Shown: in pieces, positions 9,236 to 18,234 of the stretch | How the letters are laid out: each line of letters begins with the position of its first letter | How positions within the stretch are numbered: position 1 is the stretch's first letter | Assembly (NCBI GenBank): GCA_016714645.1 | Contig: JADKCI010000002.1 | Location: forward strand, 952,051 to 1,016,050 | Length of the DNA: 64,000 nucleotides | Source of the DNA: Chromatiaceae bacterium | Lineage (GTDB): Bacteria > Pseudomonadota > Gammaproteobacteria > Chromatiales > Chromatiaceae | Direction of reading: 5' to 3' | Translations under genes and position numbers: made by a program | Notes under the pieces: generated by a model | What the model was told of the DNA's origin: nothing | Databases searched by the model: none | What the model saw: only the letters and a program-made list of their open reading frames with translations

Positions 9236-10695
9236 GGCTTGATCTCCGGACCGGCGAGAGGCAGGCTGAGGCGCATCCGGGTGCCCCATCCCAACCCGCC
9301 CGGCAGCGCCCGGACCTGGCCGCCATGGGCGCCGATCATGCCCCGGCAGATGGCCAGGCCCAGGCCGCTGCCGACGCGGTTGTCACGATCGCCGCGCCGT
9401 ACCGAATAGAACATATCAAACACCGTTTCTCGTTCGCTCTCCGGGATGCCCGGGCCCTGATCACACACCTCGATCCAGACCTCGTCCCCGGCCCGCTCGG
9501 CCTCGATACCAATAAGTCCCTGTGCGGGGGAAAACCGCGCGGCGTTGTCCAGCAGATTGATCAGGGCCTGCTCGATCAGGGAACCGTGGACCCAGAGCAG
9601 GGGCAGGTCATCCGGGATCTGGACCTCCACCCGCAAACCATCGAGCACGTCCGTGAGTCGGGCGATGGCGCTGGCGATGATGTCGTGCAGGTCCACCCAA
9701 TCCCGGTGCAGGCTCAGCTTCCCTTGACCCAGGCGGGTCATGTCCAGCAGGTTTTGGATATGGCGATCCAGGCGCTGGGCCTCGGCGGCGACCGTGGCCA
9801 AGAGCTCCCGGCGATCCGCGGGGCTGAAGGCCTCGCCATACTCCAGCAGGCTGGTGGCCGAGCCGATGATGGAGGCCAGGGGGGTGCGCAGATCGTGGGA
9901 GACGGAAGACAGCAGGGCCGAACGCAATTGCTCGGTCTCCGAGATCAGCTTGGCCTGTTCCAGATCCGCCGCCAGCCGGATACGATCCAGGGCCATGGCC
10001 GCCTGGTCGCACAGGCTGCGCAGCGATTCGAATCGGTCCGGATCGGGCTTCCTCGTCATGGCCACCAGACCGATAGGGCCCCGGTCGGTCGCCAGGGGGT
10101 GGAAGACCCAGTCGCCCCTCACCACAGGGTTCCGCCCCACCTGATTCCAGGCGGCCATCAGGTCCTCCGGGGCCATCTGCCGGTCGTCACCCCGTCCGCG
10201 GCGCTCTTTGGGCGGTTCCTTGCCCTCGGCGATCAGGATACGCAGGGTGCCCCCCGCCCCGGGCTGCACCAGGGCCAGTTGATCGGCCAAGGCATCCAGT
10301 ACCTCCTCCGTGCCCATGGCGGAGGCGAGACGGCGGCTGAAATCGTAGAGGTTCGAGATGCGCGCCAGGGAGGCCCGGCGCTCGGCCATCTCCTGGCGCA
10401 TGCGGGAGGCCAAATTGCCGGAGATGGCGGACACCAGCAGAAAGAAAAACAGGGTCGTCACGTCCCCATCATCCGCCACCTTAAGGGTGTGATAGGGCTC
10501 GGTGAAGAAGAAGTTGAAGGCGAGGAAGCTCAGGAAACTGGCCAGCAAGGAGGGGCCAAGGCTGGCGCGGGAGGAGACCACCAGTACCCCGGTCAGAAAG
10601 AGGAGCGACCGGCTGGCATGGGGGAAAAGCCAGGGCAGAAGAAAGGCGAGGGCAACCGTAACCGCCACCACCATTACGGCGAAAAGATAGGGCAT
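9232..10695 (-). CDS. KdpD-like sensor histidine kinase lacking the N-terminal Kdp/Usp domains
   Basis: About 487 residues from ATG 10695. It begins directly with the DUF4118 four-helix membrane unit (about residues 1-95), then a GAF-like region, HisKA with SVSHDLRTPLASIIG, and a HATPase domain (NLLDNAARFSP, DQGPGIP, GSGLGLAICRG). Full KdpD is about 890 residues; the cytosolic KdpD sensor and Usp domains are absent, as in a subset of short KdpD kinases. A TTG at 10833 would extend the frame, but it reads through an AT-rich control region with repeats and has no clear ribosome site, so the ATG is preferred. Coupled to kdpE by overlap. Confidence 0.85.
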   Translation of the reverse strand: MPYLFAVMVVAVTVALAFLLPWLFPHASRSLLFLTGVLVVSSRASLGPSLLASFLSFLAFNFFFTEPYHTLKVADDGDVTTLFFFLLVSAISGNLASRMRQEMAERRASLARISNLYDFSRRLASAMGTEEVLDALADQLALVQPGAGGTLRILIAEGKEPPKERRGRGDDRQMAPEDLMAAWNQVGRNPVVRGDWVFHPLATDRGPIGLVAMTRKPDPDRFESLRSLCDQAAMALDRIRLAADLEQAKLISETEQLRSALLSSVSHDLRTPLASIIGSATSLLEYGEAFSPADRRELLATVAAEAQRLDRHIQNLLDMTRLGQGKLSLHRDWVDLHDIIASAIARLTDVLDGLRVEVQIPDDLPLLWVHGSLIEQALINLLDNAARFSPAQGLIGIEAERAGDEVWIEVCDQGPGIPESERETVFDMFYSVRRGDRDNRVGSGLGLAICRGMIGAHGGQVRALPGGLGWGTRMRLSLPLAGPEIKP

Positions 10696-10795
10696 CAGGG
10701 ATGCCCGCGCTGGGGGGCGAGGCTCGTAGGGTAGGATGGCCGGAGAGGAAAAGTCGGTTGAGGCAAGGATCGCACCGGCATAAGTCGCGGGGTTG

Positions 10796-10879
10796 ATTTT
10801 TATATAATGTTTATATATTGCCCTGGTTGCCAAACTCGGGGTGTAAAAATTTCATTAAATTTTTATATAATTTTTATAT
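10796..10879. promoter_or_regulatory. AT-rich direct repeats, candidate KdpE operators
   Basis: Two 21-base copies (10796-10816 and 10859-10879) differing at one base, each reading ATTTTTATATAATKTTTATAT (K = G or T), start 63 bases apart, close to six helical turns. Between them the minus strand carries TTTTTACACCCCG (10837-10849). From memory, the E. coli kdpFABC KdpE site combines a TTTTTATA half with a TTTTTACACCCC half, so all three elements resemble it. The patch is far more AT-rich than its surroundings and lies between kdpD (minus) and trkH (plus), placed to control both. Binding by KdpE is inferred. Confidence 0.55.
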
Positions 10880-11020
10880 GACCTCCCTGGGGAGGGCCTC
10901 GATAATCCAACCAGCCTGATTGAGCTTGGGGACCCGGTATAGGGCTTAGGCCGGTCCTGGCAACCGCCGCGAAGGCGGGTAGGCACTTCTGGAACCATCT
11001 CTCCGCGGTCTTCGACCTTC

Positions 11021-12469
11021 ATGCATTGGCGCGCCATTATCCGGCTATTCGGCATCTTATTGGTGCTCTATAGCCTCAATTTCCTGCCCTCGATTGGCAT
11101 TGCCTATTTCTATGGCGATGGCCAGGAAGGGATCTTTTATATCTCCTTTCTCCTGACCCTGGCGGCAGGGGGACTCCTCTGGCTACCTAATTGGCATGCG
11201 CACCAGGAACTCTCGGTGCGCGATGGGTTCCTGGTGGTCACCCTCTTCTGGGTGCTCCTGGGTGTGGTCGGTGCCCTGCCATTCATGTTTGGACTGCATT
11301 GGAGTCTGGCGGACGCGGTCTTCGAGTCCATTTCCGGTTTCACCACCACGGGCGCCACCGTCATCGCCAGTGGTATCGACCAATTGCCCCCCTCTATCCA
11401 ATACCACCGTCAGCAACTCAATTTTCTGGGCGGCATGGGCATCGTGGTCCTGGCCGTCGCCGTTCTGCCCATGCTGGGCGTCGGCGGCATGCAGCTCTAT
11501 CGGGCGGAGACCTCGGGGGTCACCAAGAACGAAAAGTTGACACCACGCATCGCCGAGACCGCCCGCTCCCTCTGGCTGGTCTATTTCGCCCTGACCGCGG
11601 CTTGCGCCCTGGCCTTTTGGGCCGCGGGCATGAGCCTGTTCGACGCCATCGGTCATTCTTACGCGGCGGTCGGGACCGGTGGCTTCTCTACTCATGACGC
11701 CAGTTTCGGCCATTGGAACAGCCCCCTGATCGACGGCATCGGCATCTTTTTCATGCTCGCCGGGGGGGCCAATTTCGCCGTCCATTTTCTAGTCTGGCAA
11801 CGCCGGTCGCTCTGGCCCCTGCTCCGGGATTCGGAGGTGCGGGCCTTTGGTCTCATCTTCCTGTTTTCGTCCCTCTTCGTCGCCGCCACCCTGGCCCTGA
11901 CCGGGACGTACGACAATGGCTGGCAGGCCCTGCGCCATGGCACCTTCCAGGTGGCCTCCATCTTGACCAGCACCGGCTTTACGACCGCGGTCTTCGCCGA
12001 CTGGCCCCTCTATCTGCCCTTGGTGTTGGTGACCCTGTCCTTTATAGGCGGCTGCGCTGGATCAACAGCGGGGGGGATCAAGGTCGTGCGTATCCAGTTG
12101 TTGGGCAAACTCGGACTGCGCCAGCTCTTCCTGCTCGCCCATCCCCAGGCCATAAGCCCCATCAAGCTGGGCCGGCGAACCGTCTCGGATCAGATTATGT
12201 TCTCGGTCTGGGGCTTCTATGTCCTCTACATCTCCAGCACCCTGCTGTTGACCATCGCCATGATGGGGGCGGGTCTGGACTTTGTCTCGGCCTTCGGCGC
12301 CGTGCAGGCCACCATTAATCTTTGTGGTCCTGGTCTGGGCAAGGTCGCCGTCACCTTTGCCGAAGTGAGTGACACGGTCAAATGGCTGGGCTCCTTCGCC
12401 ATGCTGCTGGGCCGGCTGGAGATCTTCACCCTGCTGATCCTCTTCCTGCCGGCCTATTGGCGGCATTGA
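11021..12469 (+). CDS. trkH: Trk potassium uptake membrane subunit (copy 1)
   Basis: 482-residue TrkH/TrkG channel protein that imports K+ with TrkA. Four filter segments are recognisable, each centred on Gly: SGFTTTGAT, AVGTGGFST, SILTSTGFTT and NLCGPGLGKV. Ten or more helices and the usual length support an intact gene. A leader of about 140 bases separates it from the AT-rich candidate KdpE repeats, suggesting KdpDE control, since the divergent kdpDE-like pair has no kdpFABC nearby. A second trkH lies at 47308-48759 on the other strand. trkA follows 35 bases downstream. Confidence 0.95.
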   Translation: MHWRAIIRLFGILLVLYSLNFLPSIGIAYFYGDGQEGIFYISFLLTLAAGGLLWLPNWHAHQELSVRDGFLVVTLFWVLLGVVGALPFMFGLHWSLADAVFESISGFTTTGATVIASGIDQLPPSIQYHRQQLNFLGGMGIVVLAVAVLPMLGVGGMQLYRAETSGVTKNEKLTPRIAETARSLWLVYFALTAACALAFWAAGMSLFDAIGHSYAAVGTGGFSTHDASFGHWNSPLIDGIGIFFMLAGGANFAVHFLVWQRRSLWPLLRDSEVRAFGLIFLFSSLFVAATLALTGTYDNGWQALRHGTFQVASILTSTGFTTAVFADWPLYLPLVLVTLSFIGGCAGSTAGGIKVVRIQLLGKLGLRQLFLLAHPQAISPIKLGRRTVSDQIMFSVWGFYVLYISSTLLLTIAMMGAGLDFVSAFGAVQATINLCGPGLGKVAVTFAEVSDTVKWLGSFAMLLGRLEIFTLLILFLPAYWRH

Positions 12470-12504
12470 TACCCGCCATGCCGCGGAATCGGGGCTAACA
12501 GAGC

Positions 12505-13881
12505 ATGAAAATCGTCATCCTCGGAGCTGGCCAGGTTGGCCGCACGGTCGCTCATAGCCTCGCCAGCGAGGATAACGACATCACGGTCGTCGATCGCGAC
12601 CCCCAACTCTTGCAACTCCTGCAGGAGCGTCTCGACCTGCGCACGGTCACCGGTTATGCCGCCCACCCGGAGGTACTGATCGAGGCCGGTATCGAGCACG
12701 CCGATCTCATCCTGGCCGTCACCAACAGTGACGAGACCAACATGATCGCCTGCCATCTCGCCTATACCCTGTTTCGCACCCCGACGCGGCTGGCGCGGGT
12801 TCGGGACCCCAACTATCTCGCCTACCCCGAACTCTTCTCCGCCAAGGCCATCCCGATCGACTATATCGTTAGCCCCGAACGGCTGGTCACCATTTTCATT
12901 TTTCACCTCATCGAGCAGCCGGGCTGTTTGCAGATCCTCGACTTTCTGGACGGCCGGGCGCAACTGGTAGCAGTGCGGGCGCAATTTGGAAGCCCCATGG
13001 TGGGACGGTCACTGCTCGTCCTGCCGAGCCGGGTCCCCGACGCGGAGTGCCGAGTGGTAGCCATTTTCCGGCGTGGCCAGGTCATCATGCCGGAGGGTGC
13101 GACCCGCATCGAGGTCAATGACGAGATCTTCTTCCTGGCCGCCAGCCTCGACATTCCCCGCTTCGTCGGCGCCTTCCACCAATCCCAGGCGCCTTATCGC
13201 CAGGTCATTATCGCCGGGGGCGGTAATATCGGCACCCAATTGGCGGAGCGCATCGCGGCGAATCACCAGGTGACCATCATCGAGCGTGATGCAGGACGCT
13301 ACCACTATCTGGCCGAGACTCTGAAGGAGGGCATCGTCGTCCTGCGCGGCGACGCTGGCGACGCCGATCTGCTGCAACGACAGGACATCGCCAACACCGA
13401 CGTCTTCTGCGCCCTGACCAACGACGAAGAGGCCAATATTCTTTCGGCGACCCTGGCCAAGCGGCTCGGGGTACGCAAGACCATCGCCATCGTCAACAGC
13501 CCCAGCTACGTGGATCTGGTGCAGGACACCACCATCGATATTGCCGTCTCGCCGGCCCAGGTCACTATCGGCGCCCTGCTCACCCATATTCGCCGTGGCG
13601 ATGTGGAGGCGGTTTATTCCCTCCGGCGTGGCGCTGCCGAGGCCATTGAGCTCACCGTCCATGGCGACAGCAAGTCCTCCCGCGTCATTGGCCGCCCCAT
13701 TGCCAAATTGGCGCTACCCCCCGGGGTCAGCATCGGCGTCATTGCCCGCCAGAGCCAGATCATCTTCCCTCACCACGATAGCCGCATCGAGCCGGAGGAC
13801 CGGGTGGTCCTCTTCCTGGCCGACAAACGCCAGATCACTGCCGTGGAGCGCCTCTTTGATGTCAGCTTTTCCTTCCTGTGA
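12505..13881 (+). CDS. trkA: Trk system peripheral subunit TrkA (copy 1)
   Basis: 458 residues with duplicated TrkA-N/TrkA-C organisation: Rossmann motifs GAGQVGRTVAHSLA near residue 8 and GGGNIGTQLAERIA near residue 238, each followed by a TrkA-C domain. It forms the cytosolic NAD(H)- or ATP-binding gating ring of TrkH. It is downstream of trkH and upstream of a DUF6394 membrane protein, all apparently in one transcript. Normal length, no disruption. Its paralogue at 48812-50185 is linked to ntrYX instead, so the two rings could respond to different signals. Confidence 0.95.
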   Translation: MKIVILGAGQVGRTVAHSLASEDNDITVVDRDPQLLQLLQERLDLRTVTGYAAHPEVLIEAGIEHADLILAVTNSDETNMIACHLAYTLFRTPTRLARVRDPNYLAYPELFSAKAIPIDYIVSPERLVTIFIFHLIEQPGCLQILDFLDGRAQLVAVRAQFGSPMVGRSLLVLPSRVPDAECRVVAIFRRGQVIMPEGATRIEVNDEIFFLAASLDIPRFVGAFHQSQAPYRQVIIAGGGNIGTQLAERIAANHQVTIIERDAGRYHYLAETLKEGIVVLRGDAGDADLLQRQDIANTDVFCALTNDEEANILSATLAKRLGVRKTIAIVNSPSYVDLVQDTTIDIAVSPAQVTIGALLTHIRRGDVEAVYSLRRGAAEAIELTVHGDSKSSRVIGRPIAKLALPPGVSIGVIARQSQIIFPHHDSRIEPEDRVVLFLADKRQITAVERLFDVSFSFL

Positions 13882-13890
13882 GCGCCCGCC

Positions 13891-14274
13891 ATGAATCCGG
13901 AAAAGGTGGTCTTCGCCTTCTTCATCATTCTGTCCCTGACCCTCAACTTTAGCTTCTTCATCGGTGAGGTGGACAATCCAGCGCACCACGATGCCTGGCA
14001 ACTCTTCGCCACCCTGGTAGTGAACGCGATCGCCACCGTGCTCAAGTTTGGCGACCGCACCCAGATGGGGGCCGTGCTCCTGGCCACCAGCCTGGCGGCC
14101 ATGCTGCAACTCATCGCCGCCGCCATCGTCTGGACGGGGGCGGCCCATATCGCGCAGACCGGGCTGACCCCCGGGGTGACCGCCAGCATCGTCTCCCTAA
14201 GCGGTGGCGCCCTGATCGCCAATGTCATTTCGGTGGTCCTGCTGGTCATCGAGACCCTCATGCTGCGACGCTGA
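13891..14274 (+). CDS. small polytopic membrane protein, DUF6394-like
   Basis: 127 residues with three to four hydrophobic helices and an NPAHHDAWQLFATLVVNAIATVLKFGDRTQ segment seen in parts: a His-rich loop (PAHHD) and a basic loop (KFGDRTQMG). It appears to match the DUF6394 family, which often accompanies trkA, but recognition is from memory. It lies 9 bases after trkA and is surely co-transcribed with trkHA. Function is unknown; an accessory part in K+ transport is inferred from the neighbourhood alone. Confidence 0.7.
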   Translation: MNPEKVVFAFFIILSLTLNFSFFIGEVDNPAHHDAWQLFATLVVNAIATVLKFGDRTQMGAVLLATSLAAMLQLIAAAIVWTGAAHIAQTGLTPGVTASIVSLSGGALIANVISVVLLVIETLMLRR

Positions 14275-14490
14275 CGGGTGCCGTTCCCGGCGCCGGGGTA
14301 AAGCCCAAGCGGCGCCCCGTGCTTTTGTCCCGATTCCCACCGCCGACCACCTTTAGCTGGCCTACTAGCGGCTGTTCCCAGATCTCGCTCCCAGCCAGCC
14401 CCGGGCGGCGTTTCTGTTAGAATCCGCACTCGCTTCAGCCTCCTGGGCTTGCCAACCCCTCGTACCCCTCAGCCTTACGGGACTTCATCC

Positions 14491-15765
14491 ATGTCCGAGA
14501 CACAGATCAGCGATGTCGCCGCCTACATGCGGCAGGTCGGCGAGCGGGCCCGGTCCGCCTCGCGCCTTCTGGCCAGGGCCGAGACGGCCGCCAAGAATGA
14601 CGCCCTGCTGGCCATCGCCGCGGACCTGGATGCGTGCCGCGCCGATCTCATGGCGGCCAACCGGCAAGATCTGGCGGCGGGGGCGGCCCAGGGGCTGGAT
14701 GCGGCCCTGCTCGATCGCCTGGAGCTGACCCCGGGGCGGATAGACGCCATGATCGCGGGGCTGCGGGAGGTCGCGGCCCTGGCGGACCCGGTGGGGGCTA
14801 TCTCCGATCTCAACTACCGACCTTCCGGGATTCAGGTGGGGCGGATGCGGGTCCCCCTGGGCGTGGTCGGCATCATCTACGAATCCCGGCCCAATGTGAC
14901 GGCGGACGCGGCGGCCCTCTGCCTCAAGTCCGGCAACGCCACCGTCCTGAGGGGCGGTTCCGAGGCCTTTCATTCCAATCAGGCGATTGCCGCCTGCATC
15001 CACCGCGGCCTGGCGGCGGCGGGGCTGCCGGAGGACGGGGTCCAGGTGCTCGCCACCACCGACCGCGCCGCCGTGGGCGCCCTCATCACCCTGCCGGAGT
15101 ATGTGGACGTCATCATTCCCCGGGGCGGCAAGGGCCTCATCGAGCGCATCAGCCGCGAGGCGCGGGTGCCGGTCATCAAGCACCTGGATGGCATCTGCCA
15201 TGTCTATATCGACGACAGGGCCGATCCGGCCAAGGCCCTGCCCATCGTCATGAACGCCAAGACCCAGCGCTATGGCACCTGCAATACCCTGGAGACCCTA
15301 CTGGTCGCCGAGGGCGTCGCGGCGGCCCTGCTACCTGACCTGGCGACGCCCCTACTGGCCAAGGGTGTCGAACTGCGGGGTTGCCCCCGGACCTGTGGTC
15401 TCATCCCCCAGGCCATCCCGGCGACGGAAGAGGACTGGGATACCGAATACCTGGCGCCCATCCTGGCGATCCGGGTGGTGGCCGACCTGGACGCGGCCAT
15501 GGATCACATCGCCCGTCATGGCTCCCAGCACACGGACGCCATTATCACCGAGGACTACAGCCGGGCCCGGCGATTCCTGCGCGAGGTGGACAGCAGTTCC
15601 GTCATGGTCAACGCCTCCACCCGCTTCGCGGATGGCTTCGAGTACGGCCTGGGCGCCGAGATCGGTATCAGCACCGACAAGTTCCACGCCCGGGGCCCCG
15701 TCGGCCTGGAGGGCCTGACATCGGTCAAGTTCATCGTGCTGGGCAACGGCGAGGTCCGGGCTTGA
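14491..15765 (+). CDS. proA: glutamate-5-semialdehyde dehydrogenase (gamma-glutamyl phosphate reductase)
   Basis: Second enzyme of proline synthesis: NADPH-dependent reduction of glutamyl-5-phosphate. About 424 residues from ATG 14491, the family length; a TTG-led extension from 14449 is not needed. Family motifs: VPLGVVGIIYESRPNVT near residue 120, LKSGNATVLRGGSEA, and the catalytic Cys in RYGTCNTLETLL. proB is not adjacent. nadD follows 16 bases downstream, then rsfS, an arrangement (proA-nadD-rsfS) seen in many gammaproteobacteria, which supports one housekeeping operon. Confidence 0.97.
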   Translation: MSETQISDVAAYMRQVGERARSASRLLARAETAAKNDALLAIAADLDACRADLMAANRQDLAAGAAQGLDAALLDRLELTPGRIDAMIAGLREVAALADPVGAISDLNYRPSGIQVGRMRVPLGVVGIIYESRPNVTADAAALCLKSGNATVLRGGSEAFHSNQAIAACIHRGLAAAGLPEDGVQVLATTDRAAVGALITLPEYVDVIIPRGGKGLIERISREARVPVIKHLDGICHVYIDDRADPAKALPIVMNAKTQRYGTCNTLETLLVAEGVAAALLPDLATPLLAKGVELRGCPRTCGLIPQAIPATEEDWDTEYLAPILAIRVVADLDAAMDHIARHGSQHTDAIITEDYSRARRFLREVDSSSVMVNASTRFADGFEYGLGAEIGISTDKFHARGPVGLEGLTSVKFIVLGNGEVRA

Positions 15766-15781
15766 TGCGGGCCCAGCCGAC

Positions 15782-16423
15782 ATGATGGGGGTCCTCGGCG
15801 GCACCTTCGATCCCGTGCATTTCGGCCATCTGCGGCCGGCACTTGAGGTGTGTCAGGACCTAGGCCTCCGGGAGGTACGCCTGGTGCCCCTGCGTCAGGC
15901 CGTGCATCGCCATCAGCCTCTGGCCAGCCCGGACCAGCGATTGGCCATGCTGGAATTGGCCGTGGCGGGGGAGCCGGGCTTGGGCATCGACGACCGGGAA
16001 TTGCGGCGCGTGGGCCCCTCCTATAGCTACGACACCCTGGTCGAACTGCGCGCGGAACTGGGGGCGGAGGAGGGGATCTGTCTGCTGCTGGGGGCCGACG
16101 CCTTCGCCGGCTTTCTCACCTGGCACCGGCCGGATGACATCCTGGGGCTGGCCCATCTGGTGGTGATGCGGCGCCCCGGCGATGCTCCCGGCGGCCCCGC
16201 AACCATGGACGAGGAACTGACCGCCTGGGCCGCTCCGCGTCTTTGCTCCTCCCCGTCCAGCCTGACCGAGGCGCCAGCCGGGCGCATCTGGTTCCAGGAT
16301 GTGACCCCGCTCGCCATCTCGGCGACTCAGATTCGCCGCCTGGTGGCCCTGGGTCTGAGCCCACGCTATTTGCTTCCCGACCCCGTGATCGCCCTTATCG
16401 CGGCGGAGTGTCTCTACCGGTGA
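15782..16423 (+). CDS. nadD: nicotinate-nucleotide adenylyltransferase
   Basis: Adenylates nicotinate mononucleotide to deamido-NAD, an essential step in NAD synthesis. 213 residues. The nucleotidyltransferase motif GGTFDPVHFGHL at the N-terminus holds the HxGH signature, and ISATQIRRLV near the C-terminus is the second substrate motif. Two consecutive ATG codons (15782, 15785) are possible starts. It lies between proA and rsfS in a conserved operon order. Confidence 0.96.
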   Translation: MMGVLGGTFDPVHFGHLRPALEVCQDLGLREVRLVPLRQAVHRHQPLASPDQRLAMLELAVAGEPGLGIDDRELRRVGPSYSYDTLVELRAELGAEEGICLLLGADAFAGFLTWHRPDDILGLAHLVVMRRPGDAPGGPATMDEELTAWAAPRLCSSPSSLTEAPAGRIWFQDVTPLAISATQIRRLVALGLSPRYLLPDPVIALIAAECLYR

Positions 16424-16476
16424 CCGGCGTTCCGCAGGTCCACCCTCGAAAGAATCCCACCACTTAGGAGAATCCC

Positions 16477-16833
16477 TTGGATCTCGATCAACTCAAGCAA
16501 CTGATACTGGATACCCTGGATGACATGAAGGCCATGGATGTGCAGGTGCTGGATGTGCGCGGCAAGACCGCCATCACCGATCTGATGATCGTCGCCTCAG
16601 GCACCTCCGAGCGGCACGTCAAGGCGATCGCCGAGACCGTTGCCTTTCGCGCCAAGGAGGCGGGGGAGACGCCCCTGGGGAGCGAGGGGCTGAGCGAGGG
16701 CGAATGGGCACTGGTGGATCTCAACATCGTGCTGGTGCACGTCATGCTGCCCAAGGTGCGCGATTTCTACGCCCTGGAACGTCTCTGGTCCGCCACCGAG
16801 GCCACCCGCAAGGCGGCACTGCTCGGCAATTAG
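16477..16833 (+). CDS. rsfS: ribosome silencing factor RsfS
   Basis: 118-residue protein of the RsfS/Iojap family, which binds ribosomal protein uL14 and blocks subunit joining when nutrients are low. Typical segments: KAMDVQVLDVRGKTAITD, a region after VASGTSERHVKAIAE, and the C-terminal FYALERLW. Translation appears to begin at TTG 16477, preceded by AGGAG at 16466-16470 with good spacing; no in-frame ATG is suitably placed. It lies between nadD and folA. Confidence 0.93.
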   Translation: MDLDQLKQLILDTLDDMKAMDVQVLDVRGKTAITDLMIVASGTSERHVKAIAETVAFRAKEAGETPLGSEGLSEGEWALVDLNIVLVHVMLPKVRDFYALERLWSATEATRKAALLGN

Positions 16834-16843
16834 AGGACCTGGC

Positions 16844-17356
16844 ATGATGGCCAGCGAGTTGCCCCGCATCGCCCTGATTGCCGCCCTTGCCCAGAATTAT
16901 GTAATCGGCAGGGCCAACCGATTGCCCTGGCACCTGCCGGCGGACCTGGCCCACTTCAAGCGGCTCACCCTGGACAAGACCCTCATCATGGGCCGCCGCA
17001 CTTGGGAGTCCCTGCCGGGCCTGCTGCCCCGGCGGCGCCATATCGTCGTGACCCGCGACCCGGACTATCAGGCCCCGGGCTGCCTGCTCGCCCCCACGCC
17101 GGAGGCGGCGCTGGCGTTGGCGGAGGGCGAACCGGAGGTCATGGTCATCGGTGGCGAGACCCTGTATCGTGCCCTGCTGCCCCGGGCGGGACGGCTCTAT
17201 CTGACGCTGGTGGAGACCTGGATCGAAGACGGAGATGCCTTCTTCCCGCCCTGGGCCGCCGCGGAATGGCGGGAAACACAACGCGAGGACAGGGCCAGGG
17301 ATGAGGCGAACCCCCTCAACCTCAGCTTTGTCAGCCTGGAACGTGTGAGAGTCTAA
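16844..17356 (+). CDS. folA: dihydrofolate reductase
   Basis: 170-residue enzyme reducing dihydrofolate to tetrahydrofolate with NADPH. Motifs: IALIAALAQNYVIGRANRLPWHLP at the N-terminus (read here in parts as NRLPWHLPADL), then MGRRTWESLPG and the later VIGGETLYRALLP. Two ATG codons at 16844/16847. Its stop overlaps by 2 bases the stop of the convergent apaH; folA beside apaH is a common arrangement in gammaproteobacteria. Confidence 0.96.
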   Translation: MMASELPRIALIAALAQNYVIGRANRLPWHLPADLAHFKRLTLDKTLIMGRRTWESLPGLLPRRRHIVVTRDPDYQAPGCLLAPTPEAALALAEGEPEVMVIGGETLYRALLPRAGRLYLTLVETWIEDGDAFFPPWAAAEWRETQREDRARDEANPLNLSFVSLERVRV

Positions 17357-18186
17357 TCCCGCAGGGCCCCGATGGGGCAATCCAGGGTGATGGGCTCGAT
17401 ATCCTTCTTCTTGCGGATCGGGATGGCCGTGAGCGAACGGCCCCAGAGGCAGCCGGTATCCAGGGCCCAGATGTTGTCTTTGGCCATGTAGCCGAGGGTT
17501 GACCAGTGGCCGATGACGAGGCGGAAGTCGCTGTTCGCCCGCCAGGGGATGTCGAACCAGGGGATGTAGGGCTTGGACTGGGTGCCCACCGGGCCCTTTT
17601 CCCTGAGCCCCAGGGTGCCATCCGGCAGGCAGTAGCGCATCCTCGTCATGCAATTGGTAATGAAGCGTAACCGGTCCATGCCCTTCAGCGAGGGTGACCA
17701 TTTATCCGGCTGGTTCCCATACATGGCATGGAGGAAGTCCCGATAGTCCGGCCCGCGCAGGACCGTTTCCACCTCCCGGGCACAGGCCAGGGCCTGCAGC
17801 AGGTCCCACTGGGGTGCCAGGCCAGCATGAACCATGGCGAAATCCTTGCTGGCGTCATAGTGCATGAGGGACTGGTGGCGCAACCAGTGCAAAAGATCCT
17901 CGCGATCCGGGGCCATCAGCACATCGTGGAGGCTGCTCATGAAGGCGGTCTTGTCATTACCCGCGCCCAGGGCGAGGAGATGAAGATCGTGGTTGCCCAG
18001 CACGATCACGGCGGACTCGCCCAGGCTCCTGACGTAACGCAAGACGCCCAGGGAATCTGGGCCCCGATTGACGAGATCGCCGACGAGCCAGAGCTGATCC
18101 TGACCAGGATTGAATTCAAGCTTGTCGAGAAGCCGGCGGAAGGGGTCGTAACAACCCTGGATGTCACCTATGGCGTAAGTGGTCAT
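17353..18186 (-). CDS. apaH: symmetrical bis(5'-nucleosyl)-tetraphosphatase
   Basis: Metallophosphatase splitting Ap4A into two ADP molecules. 277 residues. Metal-binding motifs in order: GDIQGCYDPF (residue 7 onward), GDLVNRGPDSL and GNHDLHLLAL, with a later VHAGLAPQWDL. It forms a pair with apaG, which lies just upstream on the same strand (gap of 48 bases). It is intact and of normal length. Confidence 0.96.
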   Translation of the reverse strand: MTTYAIGDIQGCYDPFRRLLDKLEFNPGQDQLWLVGDLVNRGPDSLGVLRYVRSLGESAVIVLGNHDLHLLALGAGNDKTAFMSSLHDVLMAPDREDLLHWLRHQSLMHYDASKDFAMVHAGLAPQWDLLQALACAREVETVLRGPDYRDFLHAMYGNQPDKWSPSLKGMDRLRFITNCMTRMRYCLPDGTLGLREKGPVGTQSKPYIPWFDIPWRANSDFRLVIGHWSTLGYMAKDNIWALDTGCLWGRSLTAIPIRKKKDIEPITLDCPIGALRD

Positions 18187-18234
18187 TAGTCCTGTCGGTC
18201 ATGAAGGGCGGCCGCTGGGGAGCCAGCGGGCCTG

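Noticed and set aside
9205..10734. Long plus-strand open frame antisense to kdpD
   Set aside because: Low-complexity, Gln/Gly-rich translation typical of the reverse strand of a high-GC gene; the minus-strand kinase has all motifs.
10696..10833. TTG start at 10833 for kdpD
   Set aside because: It would translate an AT-rich region with regulatory repeats, has no ribosome site, and adds residues that resemble no known domain.
14280..14330. Terminator after the DUF6394 gene
   Set aside because: GGCGCC repeats occur, but no consistent stem with a reasonable loop and no U-run could be drawn.
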